DNA from: Treponema sp.
GTDB taxonomy: Bacteria > Spirochaetota > Spirochaetia > Treponematales > Breznakiellaceae
Length of the DNA: 24,989 nucleotides
Assembly: GCA_009786675.1 (NCBI GenBank)
Contig: WQRP01000005.1
Span: 1-24,989 of the forward strand
Direction: 5' to 3'
The number at the start of each line of letters is the position of its first letter. Positions within the stretch are counted from its first letter, which is position 1. Below, in pieces: positions 1 through 6,388 of this stretch. The position numbers and the translations under genes are program-made. The notes under the pieces were generated by a model. It did no database searches and was not told the DNA's origin. It saw only the letters and a list, made by a program, of their open reading frames with translations.

Positions 1-109
1 CGGAAAACTCCCCGCCCTGGAATTCAAGGTTCACCCCCCGCAAGGCGTGAACCGTCTGCCCGTTCAGCCCGTAGTCCTTCACCACGTTTTCGGCCTTCAC
101 TACCGTCAT
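1..109 (-). CDS. ABC transporter ATP-binding protein, N-terminal fragment (runs off the window)
   Basis: Read on the minus strand from the ATG at 109-107, this gives 36 residues before the window edge: it starts MTVVKAENVVKDYG and continues with VHALRGVNLEFQGGEFS. This is the first part of an ABC ATPase domain. The A-loop aromatic is the Y of KDYG, and the 'HALRGV-L---GEF' strand comes just before the Walker A loop, which lies outside the window. The pattern is closest to the LolD/MacB/FtsE type of exporter ATPase, in which an 'xVHALRGVxL' segment is common. A purine-rich Shine-Dalgarno (AAGGGGGG on the minus strand, about 115-122) sits 5-6 nt before the ATG and supports this start. The gene has its own strong promoter overlapped by palindromes, which suggests repressor control. 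The substrate and the partner permease cannot be told from this fragment. Confidence 0.8.
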   Translation of the reverse strand, partial: MTVVKAENVVKDYGLNGQTVHALRGVNLEFQGGEFS

Positions 110-132
110 ATAAGCCCCCCTTCGAATGTCGC

Positions 133-176
133 TTGTACTATTTATCTAGTACAATACTAATTGAACTAGTACAATA
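133..176. promoter_or_regulatory. Operator array: inverted and direct TAGTACAA half-sites over the promoter
   Basis: Three copies of one half-site are visible. TTGTACTA (133-140) and TAGTACAA (147-154) form a perfect 8-bp inverted repeat with a 6-bp gap. A second TAGTACAA lies at 167-174, inside the imperfect palindrome 161-174 (TTG-A-ACTAGT-A-CAA, 12 of 14 positions symmetric). The 11-mer CTAGTACAATA repeats exactly at 146-156 and 166-176, 20 bp apart (about two helical turns). One site fills the -35/-10 spacer and the other lies at the start point. This is the geometry expected for a dimeric repressor of TetR, MarR or PadR type; which one is not known from the window. Confidence 0.65.
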
Positions 177-182
177 TGTCAA
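154..182 (-). promoter_or_regulatory. Sigma-70 promoter for the ABC ATPase gene
   Basis: On the minus strand the -35 box is TTGACA (182-177, a perfect match). A 17-bp spacer (176-160) follows, then a -10 box TAGTAT (159-154). The predicted start point is near 147, giving a leader of about 38 nt that includes the Shine-Dalgarno. The spacer and the region just downstream of -10 are filled by palindromic repeats (separate entry), so a bound repressor would block polymerase directly. Confidence 0.75.
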
Positions 183-189
183 GCGGAAA

Positions 190-215
190 TTTCGCGGTTT
201 GCGAAAGTTTTTTTT
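190..215 (+). terminator. Possible intrinsic terminator (short hairpin plus T8)
   Basis: TTTCGC (190-195) pairs with GCGAAA (201-206) around a 5-nt loop, followed by G and eight T (208-215). On the plus strand this is a minimal terminator shape, but the stem is short and no plus-strand gene is known to end here. The rest of the 110-301 gap holds only the minus-strand promoter and operators; 216-301 shows nothing I can assign. Confidence 0.3.
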
Positions 216-301
216 GGGGCGGGTCGGGATTTTCCCCTTGCCGGAAGTCATTTTGAGCTGTAAGCTGGATTGAGGGCTAACCGATACCACAAGTTCAGGT
301 A

Positions 302-506
302 ATGACACAAGCGGAAAAGGCCGAAATCGCCCTGAAAGCGTTCGAGCTAAAGCAACAAGGCAGGTTGGACGAATATCAGCGAACCAAACGACAAATCCCT
401 TTGCCATCCTACTATGGCTAAATTTATCAAAGACCACATAGAATATTTTGGAGAGGACTTTTTCGAAAAGTATGGATGGAACCTTGCCGAAGCTGAAGCG
501 GAATAA
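302..506 (+). pseudogene. Small hypothetical protein, split by a frameshift (39 + 30 codons)
   Basis: Frame one starts at ATG 302 (weak AGGTA just upstream) and encodes a charged 39-residue peptide beginning MTQAEKAEIALKAFELKQQG and ending IPLPSYYG before TAA at 419-421. A second frame overlaps it from ATG 414 and reads MAKFIKDHIEYFGEDFFEKY then GWNLAEAEAE, stopping at 504-506. Joined by a one-base shift near 414-420, the two give one coherent protein of about 68 residues (helical N-terminus, then 'IPLPSYY-AKFIKDHI', then 'WNLAEAEAE'). I recall Treponema small proteins of this general layout but cannot confirm it. The alternatives are two overlapping genes, a programmed frameshift, or an assembly indel. 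GC content is visibly lower than in the main operons, which suggests acquired DNA. The stop overlaps the next start (TAATG at 504-508). Confidence 0.45.
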
Positions 507-863
507 TGGAATGGACTGACCTACTCGATAGCATTGTTTCGGCGGCGATTGATATAAACGAAGGCAGAAGGAACCTTGCAACTAAGGGTTTTGAAGCCGT
601 AGGACGACTCTTTTACGAAGACGGTATCTCAACCGCCCTTGAAACATTCAAGAATGCCCAAGCCTGTGCAGATCCGCAAATGATGGTATTGATCGAACTG
701 ACCTTCCTCCAGCAGGAACTGCGATGAAGCCGACACCATCACCCGCAACAGCCTGCGGCTGGCTATCCAAAGCTTCTAGGATGCCCTGCGAACTCTTAAA
801 GTCGTGGAGGACGGCACCCTTTACAAGGCCGCAGAGGCAACTGTCCGTACTCACGACCTATAG
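506..863 (+). pseudogene. Small hypothetical protein, 73-residue frame with a decayed C-terminal extension
   Basis: The ATG at 506-508 shares its A with the upstream TAA, so translation is probably coupled. The frame encodes 73 residues, MEWTDLLDSIVSAAIDINEG through FLQQELR, predicted mostly helical and acidic, ending at TGA 725-727. A protein-like sequence continues in the next frame from 723: DEADTITRNSLRLAIQSF, then an in-frame TAG at 777-779, then DALRTLKVVEDGTLYKAAEA, ending at TAG 861-863 exactly where the insertion sequence begins. The simplest reading is a longer ancestral protein of roughly 115 residues or more, now carrying a one-base frameshift near 722, an amber codon and a truncation by the insertion. 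It may still make the 73-residue product. No function is recognised. The pairing with the 302-506 gene resembles a two-gene small-protein module such as toxin-antitoxin, but that is inference only. Confidence 0.45.
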
Positions 864-1824
864 GACACCCGCCTTCCTTGGAATGGATATCCCGAGGGTA
901 GCCGAATGCTCGGCCGGGGTCAAGAAGCCCAGCGATTCGTGGGGGCGGTAATGATGATACTTGTCCAGCCACCTGTCCACCACGCTCTGAAGCTCAGCGG
1001 CGTTCATCGGTTCGTAGCTGTAGTCGAGGCACTCCTTCTGCAGCGTGCCAATGAGCCTCTCCACGAACGGCTTGTCCTTCGGGCTTTTCGGCCTGGTCCA
1101 GTACTGCGTTACGCCCTGCGAGGCAAGGTACGCCTCGGCCTCCAGCATGTTTTCGCTCCCGTTGTCGTTCACGAAGATTGCCTCGCGCCCGAACCTGGCC
1201 AGCGTCTTTTCCATTGCGGTCTTGGCGTTCCGGCTGGAGGGGCGGGTCGCGATGTGCACTAGGGCCTCCCGCCTCGCCCTCCAGGAGTCTGTAGGGCTTT
1301 CTTCTGCGCTCGTGGCTCTTCCGTGCCGATTTCGAGAGCTTTCCGCGCCTTTCCGTGTCCGCCCGAAAGAAAAGGTTCTCCCGGGATATCAGCCGGCCTA
1401 TCGTCGCGACGCTAGGAACACAGGACATCGTCCTCAGCAGGATCGGGCGTATTTTTTTCGCCGAGTATGTGGGGTCGGCCTTCCGTATCTCCCTTACCCT
1501 GCCCACGAGTTCACGGGTGTATGACGGCTCCCGCTTCTTTTTAGGGGCCGTAGGCATGTCTTCCAGCGTGGACAGGCTGCGCCTGTCGAACCTTTTGTTC
1601 CAGCGGTGGAAGTACGACTTGTGCAGGCCGAAATGCCGGCAGGTCAGTACGGCGTTCGGCCTGCCGTCGCCGGAGAACTTCGGCGACTCGTTGCGGTGCC
1701 AGTCCAGCACCTTGAGGCGGAACCTCGCCTTTGGCGACGGTTCCCGCGTTTCCGGTCTCGTCAGTTCCCTCTGGCGGGGGAATACTGTTACAATGTTTGT
1801 CGGACACCCGATGCGGCCTTTTAT
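858..1824 (-). pseudogene. IS481/IS3-like DDE transposase, frameshifted with internal deletion
   Basis: The N-terminal frame (down to about 1270) carries helix-turn-helix modules: RFRLKVLDWHRNES, then LTCRHFGLHKSYFHRWNKRF, then REIRKADPTYSAKKIRPILL and SVATIGRLIS. The C-terminal frame (about 1270 to 858) carries the rve integrase core from REALVHIATRPSSRNAKTAM through FVNDNGSEN (second catalytic Asp) and FVERLIGTLQKE (catalytic Glu), ending HHYRPHESLGFLTPAEH. The frames join near 1270 (LLEGEAGG to REALVHIA). The roughly 25-35 residues that should hold the first catalytic Asp are absent, so one deletion probably caused both the loss and the frame change. The upstream end is also odd: a good AGGAGG lies 7 nt before an in-frame ATA at 1824-1822 where ATG would be expected. 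The stop codon TAG (860-858) lies just outside the left repeat. Confidence 0.75.
861..871 (+). repeat. Left terminal inverted repeat of the insertion sequence
   Basis: TAGGACACCCG, matching the complement of 1874-1884 perfectly. After one mismatch (872) the next four bases also match. Confidence 0.75.
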
Positions 1825-1873
1825 GGCTGCTCCTCCTGCGAATGAGTTGTGCTTTACCCATTCAAGCAGAAGT

Positions 1874-1884
1874 CGGGTGTCCTA
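1874..1884 (-). repeat. Right terminal inverted repeat of the insertion sequence
   Basis: CGGGTGTCCTA on the plus strand, the complement of the left end. The 9-bp core GGACACCCG occurs again inside the element at 1802-1810, in the orientation of the left end. Confidence 0.75.
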
Positions 1885-1933
1885 TTTGTTTCTGAGTTTA
1901 GACAGACCGCGAAAAAAACCGCGGCCAGGCGTC

Positions 1934-1962
1934 TTGAATTGCGGCCGCGAATTTGGTATGCT
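1934..1962 (+). promoter_or_regulatory. Probable sigma-70 promoter of the YkgJ-type gene
   Basis: TTGAAT (1934-1939, 4 of 6 consensus), a 17-bp spacer and TATGCT (1957-1962, 4 of 6). The expected start point near 1969 is only about 5 nt before ATG 1974, and no good Shine-Dalgarno precedes that codon. A GCGGCC motif occurs at 1921-1926 and again at 1941-1946, exactly 20 bp apart and flanking the -35 box. Confidence 0.5.
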
Positions 1963-1973
1963 GGAAAAATCAG

Positions 1974-2450
1974 ATGAGCGAGATGCCTTTCCATGCCGCC
2001 GGGCTCCGGTTTTCCTGCACCAGGTGCTCGGGCTGCTGCCGCCACGACGGCGGCTTCGTGTTTCTGTCCGAGCTGGATCTTTCCAGGCTGGCGGGGGTTC
2101 TCGGCATGGGCCACGCCGACTTCGTGGACGCCTGGTGCCGCTGGGTTCCGTACGTCCCGGGCTACGAGCGCCTGTCGCTGCGGGAAAAGGCGAACCTGGA
2201 CTGCGTTTTCTGGAAGGACGGGGGCTGCTCGGTTTACGAGGCCAGGCCGCTCCAGTGCAGGGCCTTTCCCTTTTGGGATTCGGTTCTGTGCTCGCCGCGG
2301 GCGTGGGAAAGGATGGCCGGGGAGTGCCCGGGGATAAACTCGGGGAGGCTTCACCCGAAGGAAGAGATTGACGGTTGTCTTCGTCAACTGGAGGATGAGT
2401 TGGTTATAGAACGATCCGTCCCGAAGAAGCCGCATACCGTGGGGGGTTAG
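1974..2450 (+). CDS. YkgJ-family cysteine-cluster protein
   Basis: The product is a 158-residue protein with the zinc- or iron-chelating cysteine pattern of the YkgJ/UPF0153 (CxxCxxCC) family. With the start at 1974, the cluster CTRCSGCC gives Cys15, 18, 21 and 22. It is followed by Cys77 and Cys85 in DCVFWKDGGC, then ARPLQCRAFPFW (Cys95) and ECPG (Cys118). The family is thought to bind a metal or cluster, but its biochemical role is unsettled. ATG 1983 (MPFHAAGLRFSC) is an equally plausible start. A further in-frame ATG at 1953 lies inside the promoter and is unlikely. The gene ends immediately before the GTG of the next gene (no gap), so the two are almost certainly one transcript. It is a cytosolic protein with no signal peptide. 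Confidence 0.8.
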   Translation: MSEMPFHAAGLRFSCTRCSGCCRHDGGFVFLSELDLSRLAGVLGMGHADFVDAWCRWVPYVPGYERLSLREKANLDCVFWKDGGCSVYEARPLQCRAFPFWDSVLCSPRAWERMAGECPGINSGRLHPKEEIDGCLRQLEDELVIERSVPKKPHTVGG

Positions 2451-3377
2451 GTGCGGATACGTTTTTGGGGGGTCCGGGGATCCCTTCCCGCCCCTTTGGG
2501 CGCGCCCCAGGTCAGGGAGAAGCTGTCCGCGATACTGCGCCAGGCCCTGCCCGGGGACCTGGCGGATCCCGAAAGCAGGGCTCGTTTCATGGCCGGGCTT
2601 CCGCCCTGGCTTTTCGGCACGGTCGGCGGCAACACTTCCTGCGTGGGCGTGGACATCGACGGCTTCGACGAGCGCATAGTCTTCGACTGCGGGTCCGGCA
2701 TAAGCGAGCTGGGAAAGGCCGCCGCCGGATCCAGGTACCATGTCTTTCTTTCGCACTTCCACTGGGACCACCTGCAGGGGCTTCCCTTTTTCTCCCCCGC
2801 CTTTGACCCGTCGGTCGCCCTGGATTTTTACTCGCCCAGGCCGGGCTTCGAGGCCGACCTTTCCGGGCTTATGCGCGAGCCCTATTCCCCGGTGTCGATG
2901 GGCGACATGCCGTCGAAAAAGTCCTTCCGCCTGCTGGAGGGGCCGGTCCGCGTGGGGCCGGCGACCGTCTCCTTTAGGAAGATGGGCCATCCGGGCGGCT
3001 CGTTCGCGTACAAGGTCAGCCACGGGGGAAAGCGGTTCATATACGCGACGGATTCGGAGCTGGAGCCCAGGGATTTCGCTGGCGGCGACGATAACGTGGC
3101 CTTTTTCAAGGGCGTGGACGCGATTGTGCTGGACTCCCAGTACACGCTTATCGAGGCGATCGAGAAGCGCAGGTGGGGGCACAGCCCGTACAGCATGGCG
3201 GTGGAGTTCGCGATGAACTGGGGGATTGGGCATCTGGTCCTGTTCCACCACGATCCCGGATCCGACGACAGAAGGCTCCACGAGATGCTCCGTTCGGCCC
3301 GCCAGTACCTGCGGCTAATCGGCGGCGAGGGTATCGAGATAAGCCTTGCGGTCGAGGGCCTTGAAATTGTATTGTAG
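2451..3377 (+). CDS. Metallo-beta-lactamase-fold hydrolase
   Basis: The product is a 308-residue protein starting VRIRFWGVRGSLPAP, the typical opening of the cytosolic RNase Z/PhnP-like branch of the metallo-beta-lactamase superfamily. The metal site is intact: SHFHWDH gives His102, His104, Asp106 and His107, with His180 (MGHPGG), Asp201 (YATDSE) and a C-terminal His266/267 (LFHHDP). GGNTSC at about 59-64 is also characteristic. Members hydrolyse phosphodiester or cyclic phosphate bonds, and the substrate here cannot be assigned. The GTG start directly follows the TAG of the YkgJ gene. A G-rich stretch (2441-2446) serves as Shine-Dalgarno, so translation is probably coupled. mltG follows after 21 nt. 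Confidence 0.8.
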   Translation: MRIRFWGVRGSLPAPLGAPQVREKLSAILRQALPGDLADPESRARFMAGLPPWLFGTVGGNTSCVGVDIDGFDERIVFDCGSGISELGKAAAGSRYHVFLSHFHWDHLQGLPFFSPAFDPSVALDFYSPRPGFEADLSGLMREPYSPVSMGDMPSKKSFRLLEGPVRVGPATVSFRKMGHPGGSFAYKVSHGGKRFIYATDSELEPRDFAGGDDNVAFFKGVDAIVLDSQYTLIEAIEKRRWGHSPYSMAVEFAMNWGIGHLVLFHHDPGSDDRRLHEMLRSARQYLRLIGGEGIEISLAVEGLEIVL

Positions 3378-3398
3378 CAGCGGTTTTTAGGAGAACGA

Positions 3399-4517
3399 AT
3401 GCCACGAATTTTCAGACGACTAATCGGCCTTGCGGCCGCCCTGGTTGCCCTTGGGCTTTTGGCCGGGGCCGCCGCGATCGCGGCCTTCGCCTTCGGCAAC
3501 TCGCCGCCCCCGTCCCTGCCCGTCCCGTTCCCGTATGTCGACGGCGTGGCGCTGGAACGGGAAGGCTCGGCGGACGGCGGCGCGGTTGTGCGTTTCGAGG
3601 TCAGGCGCGGCGAAAGCTCGCAGTCGGTGGGGAACAGGCTGGAGGCCGCCGGCCTTATCCGGAACAGGGACTTCTGGAACCTGATGGCCAGGTTCCGCGA
3701 CGGCCACGTAAGGGCCGGCAGCTACCTGATCGAGGTTCCCTCCAGCCAGATGGCCATACGCGGCCTTCTGGAATCGGGCAGGGAGGTCCTGGTGCGGGTC
3801 ACCGTGCCGGAGGGTCTTACGGTAAGGGAGACGGCTCTAATCATGGAGGGCGCGGGCGTGACCACGGCGCGGGAATTCATGGACGCCGCCTCGGACCCGG
3901 AAACCCTGGCCAGGTTCCGCGTTCCGGCCCCGACCATGGAGGGCTTTCTGTTCCCGGACACCTACCTGTTTCCCGCCGGCTTTCCCGCCGCCAGGGTCGT
4001 GCACGCGATGGCCGAGAACTTCTTCGCCCAGATCGCCGCGATCGACGCCGGGATGCTTGCCATGTCGCCGGAGGAACTGCTAAGGACGGTCGTCCTGGCC
4101 TCGATAGTCGAGAAGGAGCACCGGGTGGCGGAGGAGGCGGCGGTCATGGCGGGGGTTTTCTCGAACCGGCTGGGCATCGGCATGATGCTGCAGTCCTGCG
4201 CCACGATTGTGTACATCCTTGCCGAGGTTCTGGGCGAGGATCACGAGGAGACGATCCTGCACAGGCGCTACGGCAACAGGATCCTGTACAGGCATCTTGT
4301 GATTCGCAGCCCGTTCAACACCTACATGGTCCCCGGGCTGCCCCCCGCGCCGATAGCCTCCCCCGGGGCGGTCGCCCTGCGGGCGGCCTTCAGCCCGGCG
4401 CGGACCGACTACCTGTTTTTCGCGCTTAGGCCTGGCGGGGGCGGTCGCCACAATTTTTCCAGGACCCTGGCGGAGCACAACAGGTTCGCCAGGGAGTTCC
4501 ACGAGTCGCTTAGGTAG
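3399..4517 (+). CDS. mltG: Endolytic murein transglycosylase MltG (YceG-like)
   Basis: The product is a 372-residue protein with an N-terminal membrane anchor (about 9-32, Ala/Leu-rich), then a LysM-like region (VRRGESSQSVGNRLEAAGLI) and the YceG catalytic domain. MltG cuts nascent peptidoglycan glycan strands at the periplasmic face of the inner membrane and sets their length. The catalytic glutamate is in LASIVEKE (Glu238). Other family signatures are EGFLFPDTYLFP (about 181-192), FNTYMVPGLPPAPIASPG (306-323) and HNFSRTLAEHN (351-361). Length is normal for the family. AGGAG (about 3389-3394) lies just upstream of the ATG. dnaG starts 11 nt after the stop, consistent with one operon and with the Treponema order mltG-dnaG-rpoD as I recall it. 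Confidence 0.93.
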   Translation: MPRIFRRLIGLAAALVALGLLAGAAAIAAFAFGNSPPPSLPVPFPYVDGVALEREGSADGGAVVRFEVRRGESSQSVGNRLEAAGLIRNRDFWNLMARFRDGHVRAGSYLIEVPSSQMAIRGLLESGREVLVRVTVPEGLTVRETALIMEGAGVTTAREFMDAASDPETLARFRVPAPTMEGFLFPDTYLFPAGFPAARVVHAMAENFFAQIAAIDAGMLAMSPEELLRTVVLASIVEKEHRVAEEAAVMAGVFSNRLGIGMMLQSCATIVYILAEVLGEDHEETILHRRYGNRILYRHLVIRSPFNTYMVPGLPPAPIASPGAVALRAAFSPARTDYLFFALRPGGGGRHNFSRTLAEHNRFAREFHESLR

Positions 4518-4528
4518 CCCCCGGGCGT

Positions 4529-6385
4529 ATGGGCGGCCGCATAGCCAAGTCGACCATTCAGGAGGTGCAGGACCGGCTGGACGCCGTCGCCGTGGTCGAG
4601 GGGTACATCCGGCTGGAAAAGCGCGGGGGATCCTACTGGGGCAGGTGCCCGTTCCACGCCGGGGGGCAGGAGCGCACGCCCTCGCTTAAGGTGGATCCGG
4701 ACAAGAAGCTTTACAACTGCTTCGGCTGCGAGAAGGGCGGCGGGATAGTCGGCTTTGTCATGGACATGGAAAAGACCGATTTTCCCGAGACGATCAGGGG
4801 CCTTGCCCGCAGGTTCGGCGTGGAGATAGCGTACGAGGAGGGGAGCCGGCGGGACGCGGCGGCGGACGAGGCGGAGCACTCCCGCAGGGAGCAGCTTTTC
4901 GAGCTGTACCGCCGCACCGCCGTCACTTTCGGCCACTTCCTGCTGGAAAGGCCGGAGGGAAAACCCGCCCTGGACTACCTTCTGTCCAGGAAAATCGACA
5001 GGGAAATGATCGCGCGCTTCAGGCTGGGCTACTCCCCCCCGGACAGGAACTGGCTGTACCGGTTCCTGCGGGAAAAGGGCTATTCCGGGGACTTCCTGGA
5101 CGGGTCCGGGCTTTTCTCGGCGAACTACAGGGGGATGGCCTTCTTCTCCGGCCGGCTGATGTTCCCCATCTGCGACAGGCAGGGGCGGACGGTCGCGTTC
5201 GGGGGCAGGGCGCTTCCCGGGGCGGTGCAGTCCGACGGCAGGGAGCCGCCAAAGTACGTCAACAGCCGCGAGACGGACGCCTACAGCAAGGGACGGATCC
5301 TCTACGGCCTGGACCTGGCCCTGCTGGAGATTCGCAGGAGCAAGACCGTTTACGTGGCCGAGGGCTACATGGACGTCATCGCGCTGCACCAGGCCGGCGT
5401 CACGAACGCCGTGGCACCCTGCGGCACCTCCTTTACCGACGATCAGGCCAGGATCCTGCGCAACTGGGCGGACTCCGCGGTGCTGGTCTTCGATTCCGAC
5501 GAGGCCGGGCTGAAGGCCGCCGACAGGGGCATCGTGGCCTGCCGCAAAAACGGCCTTGCCTGCTCGCTGGCCGCCCGGGGAAAGGCCGCCGGGGGGGAGG
5601 AAATGAAGGATCCTGCCGACATTCTGCAAAAATTCGGCGCGGAAACCTTGATGAAGTCGATGCAAAACGTTACAATGGACCTTGAGTATCTTATCGCCAG
5701 AGGCAAGGCGCTGTACGACACCTCCGTACCCCAGGGTAAGGCGGGGGCGTTTACCGTGCTTTACCCGTATCTGGACGCGCTTAATTCACAGACGGAACGG
5801 GACGCATGCCTAGAGGTCGCCGCCGATGCGTTTCGCGCGGACAGGGAATCGGTAAGGGCCGACTACGGGCGGGGAAGGCGCCCCGGCGCGGAGGCGGGGG
5901 CCGAGGGATCCCGTCGCGCGGAAAAAACGGTGCGCATGAACGACGAGCTGTTCCTGCTCGTCCTGGTGGCGGTCAACTCGGGCCTGTACGCCGAGTTCCG
6001 CGCCTCCGTGGCCATGCGGGAAATTGAGGATCCCGCCGCGAAGGAACTTTTCGTCGCCCTGGAGGAATGCCTTATGAACGGCGAGGAGGGCACCGAGGCC
6101 CTTCTGTCCCGCATAACCTGGGACGGGCTGCGGGAATTCGTGGTGGAAAGGGGGATTTCCCCGGAGTTCGAGATTGGGGAGGCCTGCGACCCAAGGAAAA
6201 TGATGGAGGACGGCATAAAGAGGGTAAGGACCAAGAAACTCCGCCGCAGGGTTTCCGAGATAGCCGGCGAGCTGCGGCTTATGGAACGGAATTTCGGCGC
6301 GGGGGACGACGGGGGCGATTTTCAGGATTTGATTGCCGAGAAAATGCGACTTGACGCCGAAATACGCATACTGGAAGGTAAGTAA
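4529..6385 (+). CDS. dnaG: DNA primase DnaG
   Basis: The product is a 618-residue primase that makes RNA primers for replication. The N-terminal zinc-binding domain has Cys40-x2-His43 (CPFH) and Cys64-x2-Cys67 (CFGC) at the usual spacing. The RNA polymerase domain follows (FRLGYSPP, FSGRLMFPICD, VAFGGRAL, PKYVNSRET). The Toprim motifs are AEGYMDV (Glu278) and VFDSDEAG (Asp322, Asp324), where most primases have DGDxAG. The C-terminal third (from about 460) is the DnaB-interacting region and is poorly conserved. It contains a low-complexity linker rich in Arg/Gly/Ala. The gene lies 11 nt after mltG and 3 nt before rpoD, resembling the classic macromolecular-synthesis grouping of primase and sigma factor without rpsU. 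Confidence 0.96.
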   Translation: MGGRIAKSTIQEVQDRLDAVAVVEGYIRLEKRGGSYWGRCPFHAGGQERTPSLKVDPDKKLYNCFGCEKGGGIVGFVMDMEKTDFPETIRGLARRFGVEIAYEEGSRRDAAADEAEHSRREQLFELYRRTAVTFGHFLLERPEGKPALDYLLSRKIDREMIARFRLGYSPPDRNWLYRFLREKGYSGDFLDGSGLFSANYRGMAFFSGRLMFPICDRQGRTVAFGGRALPGAVQSDGREPPKYVNSRETDAYSKGRILYGLDLALLEIRRSKTVYVAEGYMDVIALHQAGVTNAVAPCGTSFTDDQARILRNWADSAVLVFDSDEAGLKAADRGIVACRKNGLACSLAARGKAAGGEEMKDPADILQKFGAETLMKSMQNVTMDLEYLIARGKALYDTSVPQGKAGAFTVLYPYLDALNSQTERDACLEVAADAFRADRESVRADYGRGRRPGAEAGAEGSRRAEKTVRMNDELFLLVLVAVNSGLYAEFRASVAMREIEDPAAKELFVALEECLMNGEEGTEALLSRITWDGLREFVVERGISPEFEIGEACDPRKMMEDGIKRVRTKKLRRRVSEIAGELRLMERNFGAGDDGGDFQDLIAEKMRLDAEIRILEGK

Positions 6386-6388
6386 GTA

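Larger units (their letters stand above)
861..1884 (-). mobile_element. IS481/IS3-like insertion sequence, about 1.02 kb, inactive
   Basis: The element is bounded by an 11-bp perfect inverted repeat, TAGGACACCCG at 861-871 and its complement at 1874-1884. After one mismatch the similarity continues for four more bases (CTTC). Between the ends is a single minus-strand DDE transposase gene that fills the element. No clear long target duplication is visible; if the terminal TA is taken as duplicated target, the duplication is 2 bp. The element sits directly against the broken small-gene cassette on its left and about 50 bp before the first core promoter on its right. The transposase is frameshifted and lacks a catalytic residue, so the copy should move only if helped in trans. 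Confidence 0.75.

Noticed and set aside
138..581. 147-codon minus-strand frame across the small-gene cassette
   Set aside because: It runs through the ABC promoter and operators, and its translation has no recognisable features. The plus-strand frames read as more protein-like.
1854..3281. Long open frame on the minus strand (475 codons) opposite the YkgJ and hydrolase genes
   Set aside because: It is antisense to two genes with intact motifs. Its translation is Pro/Arg/Gly-rich without domain features, as expected from high-GC shadow frames.
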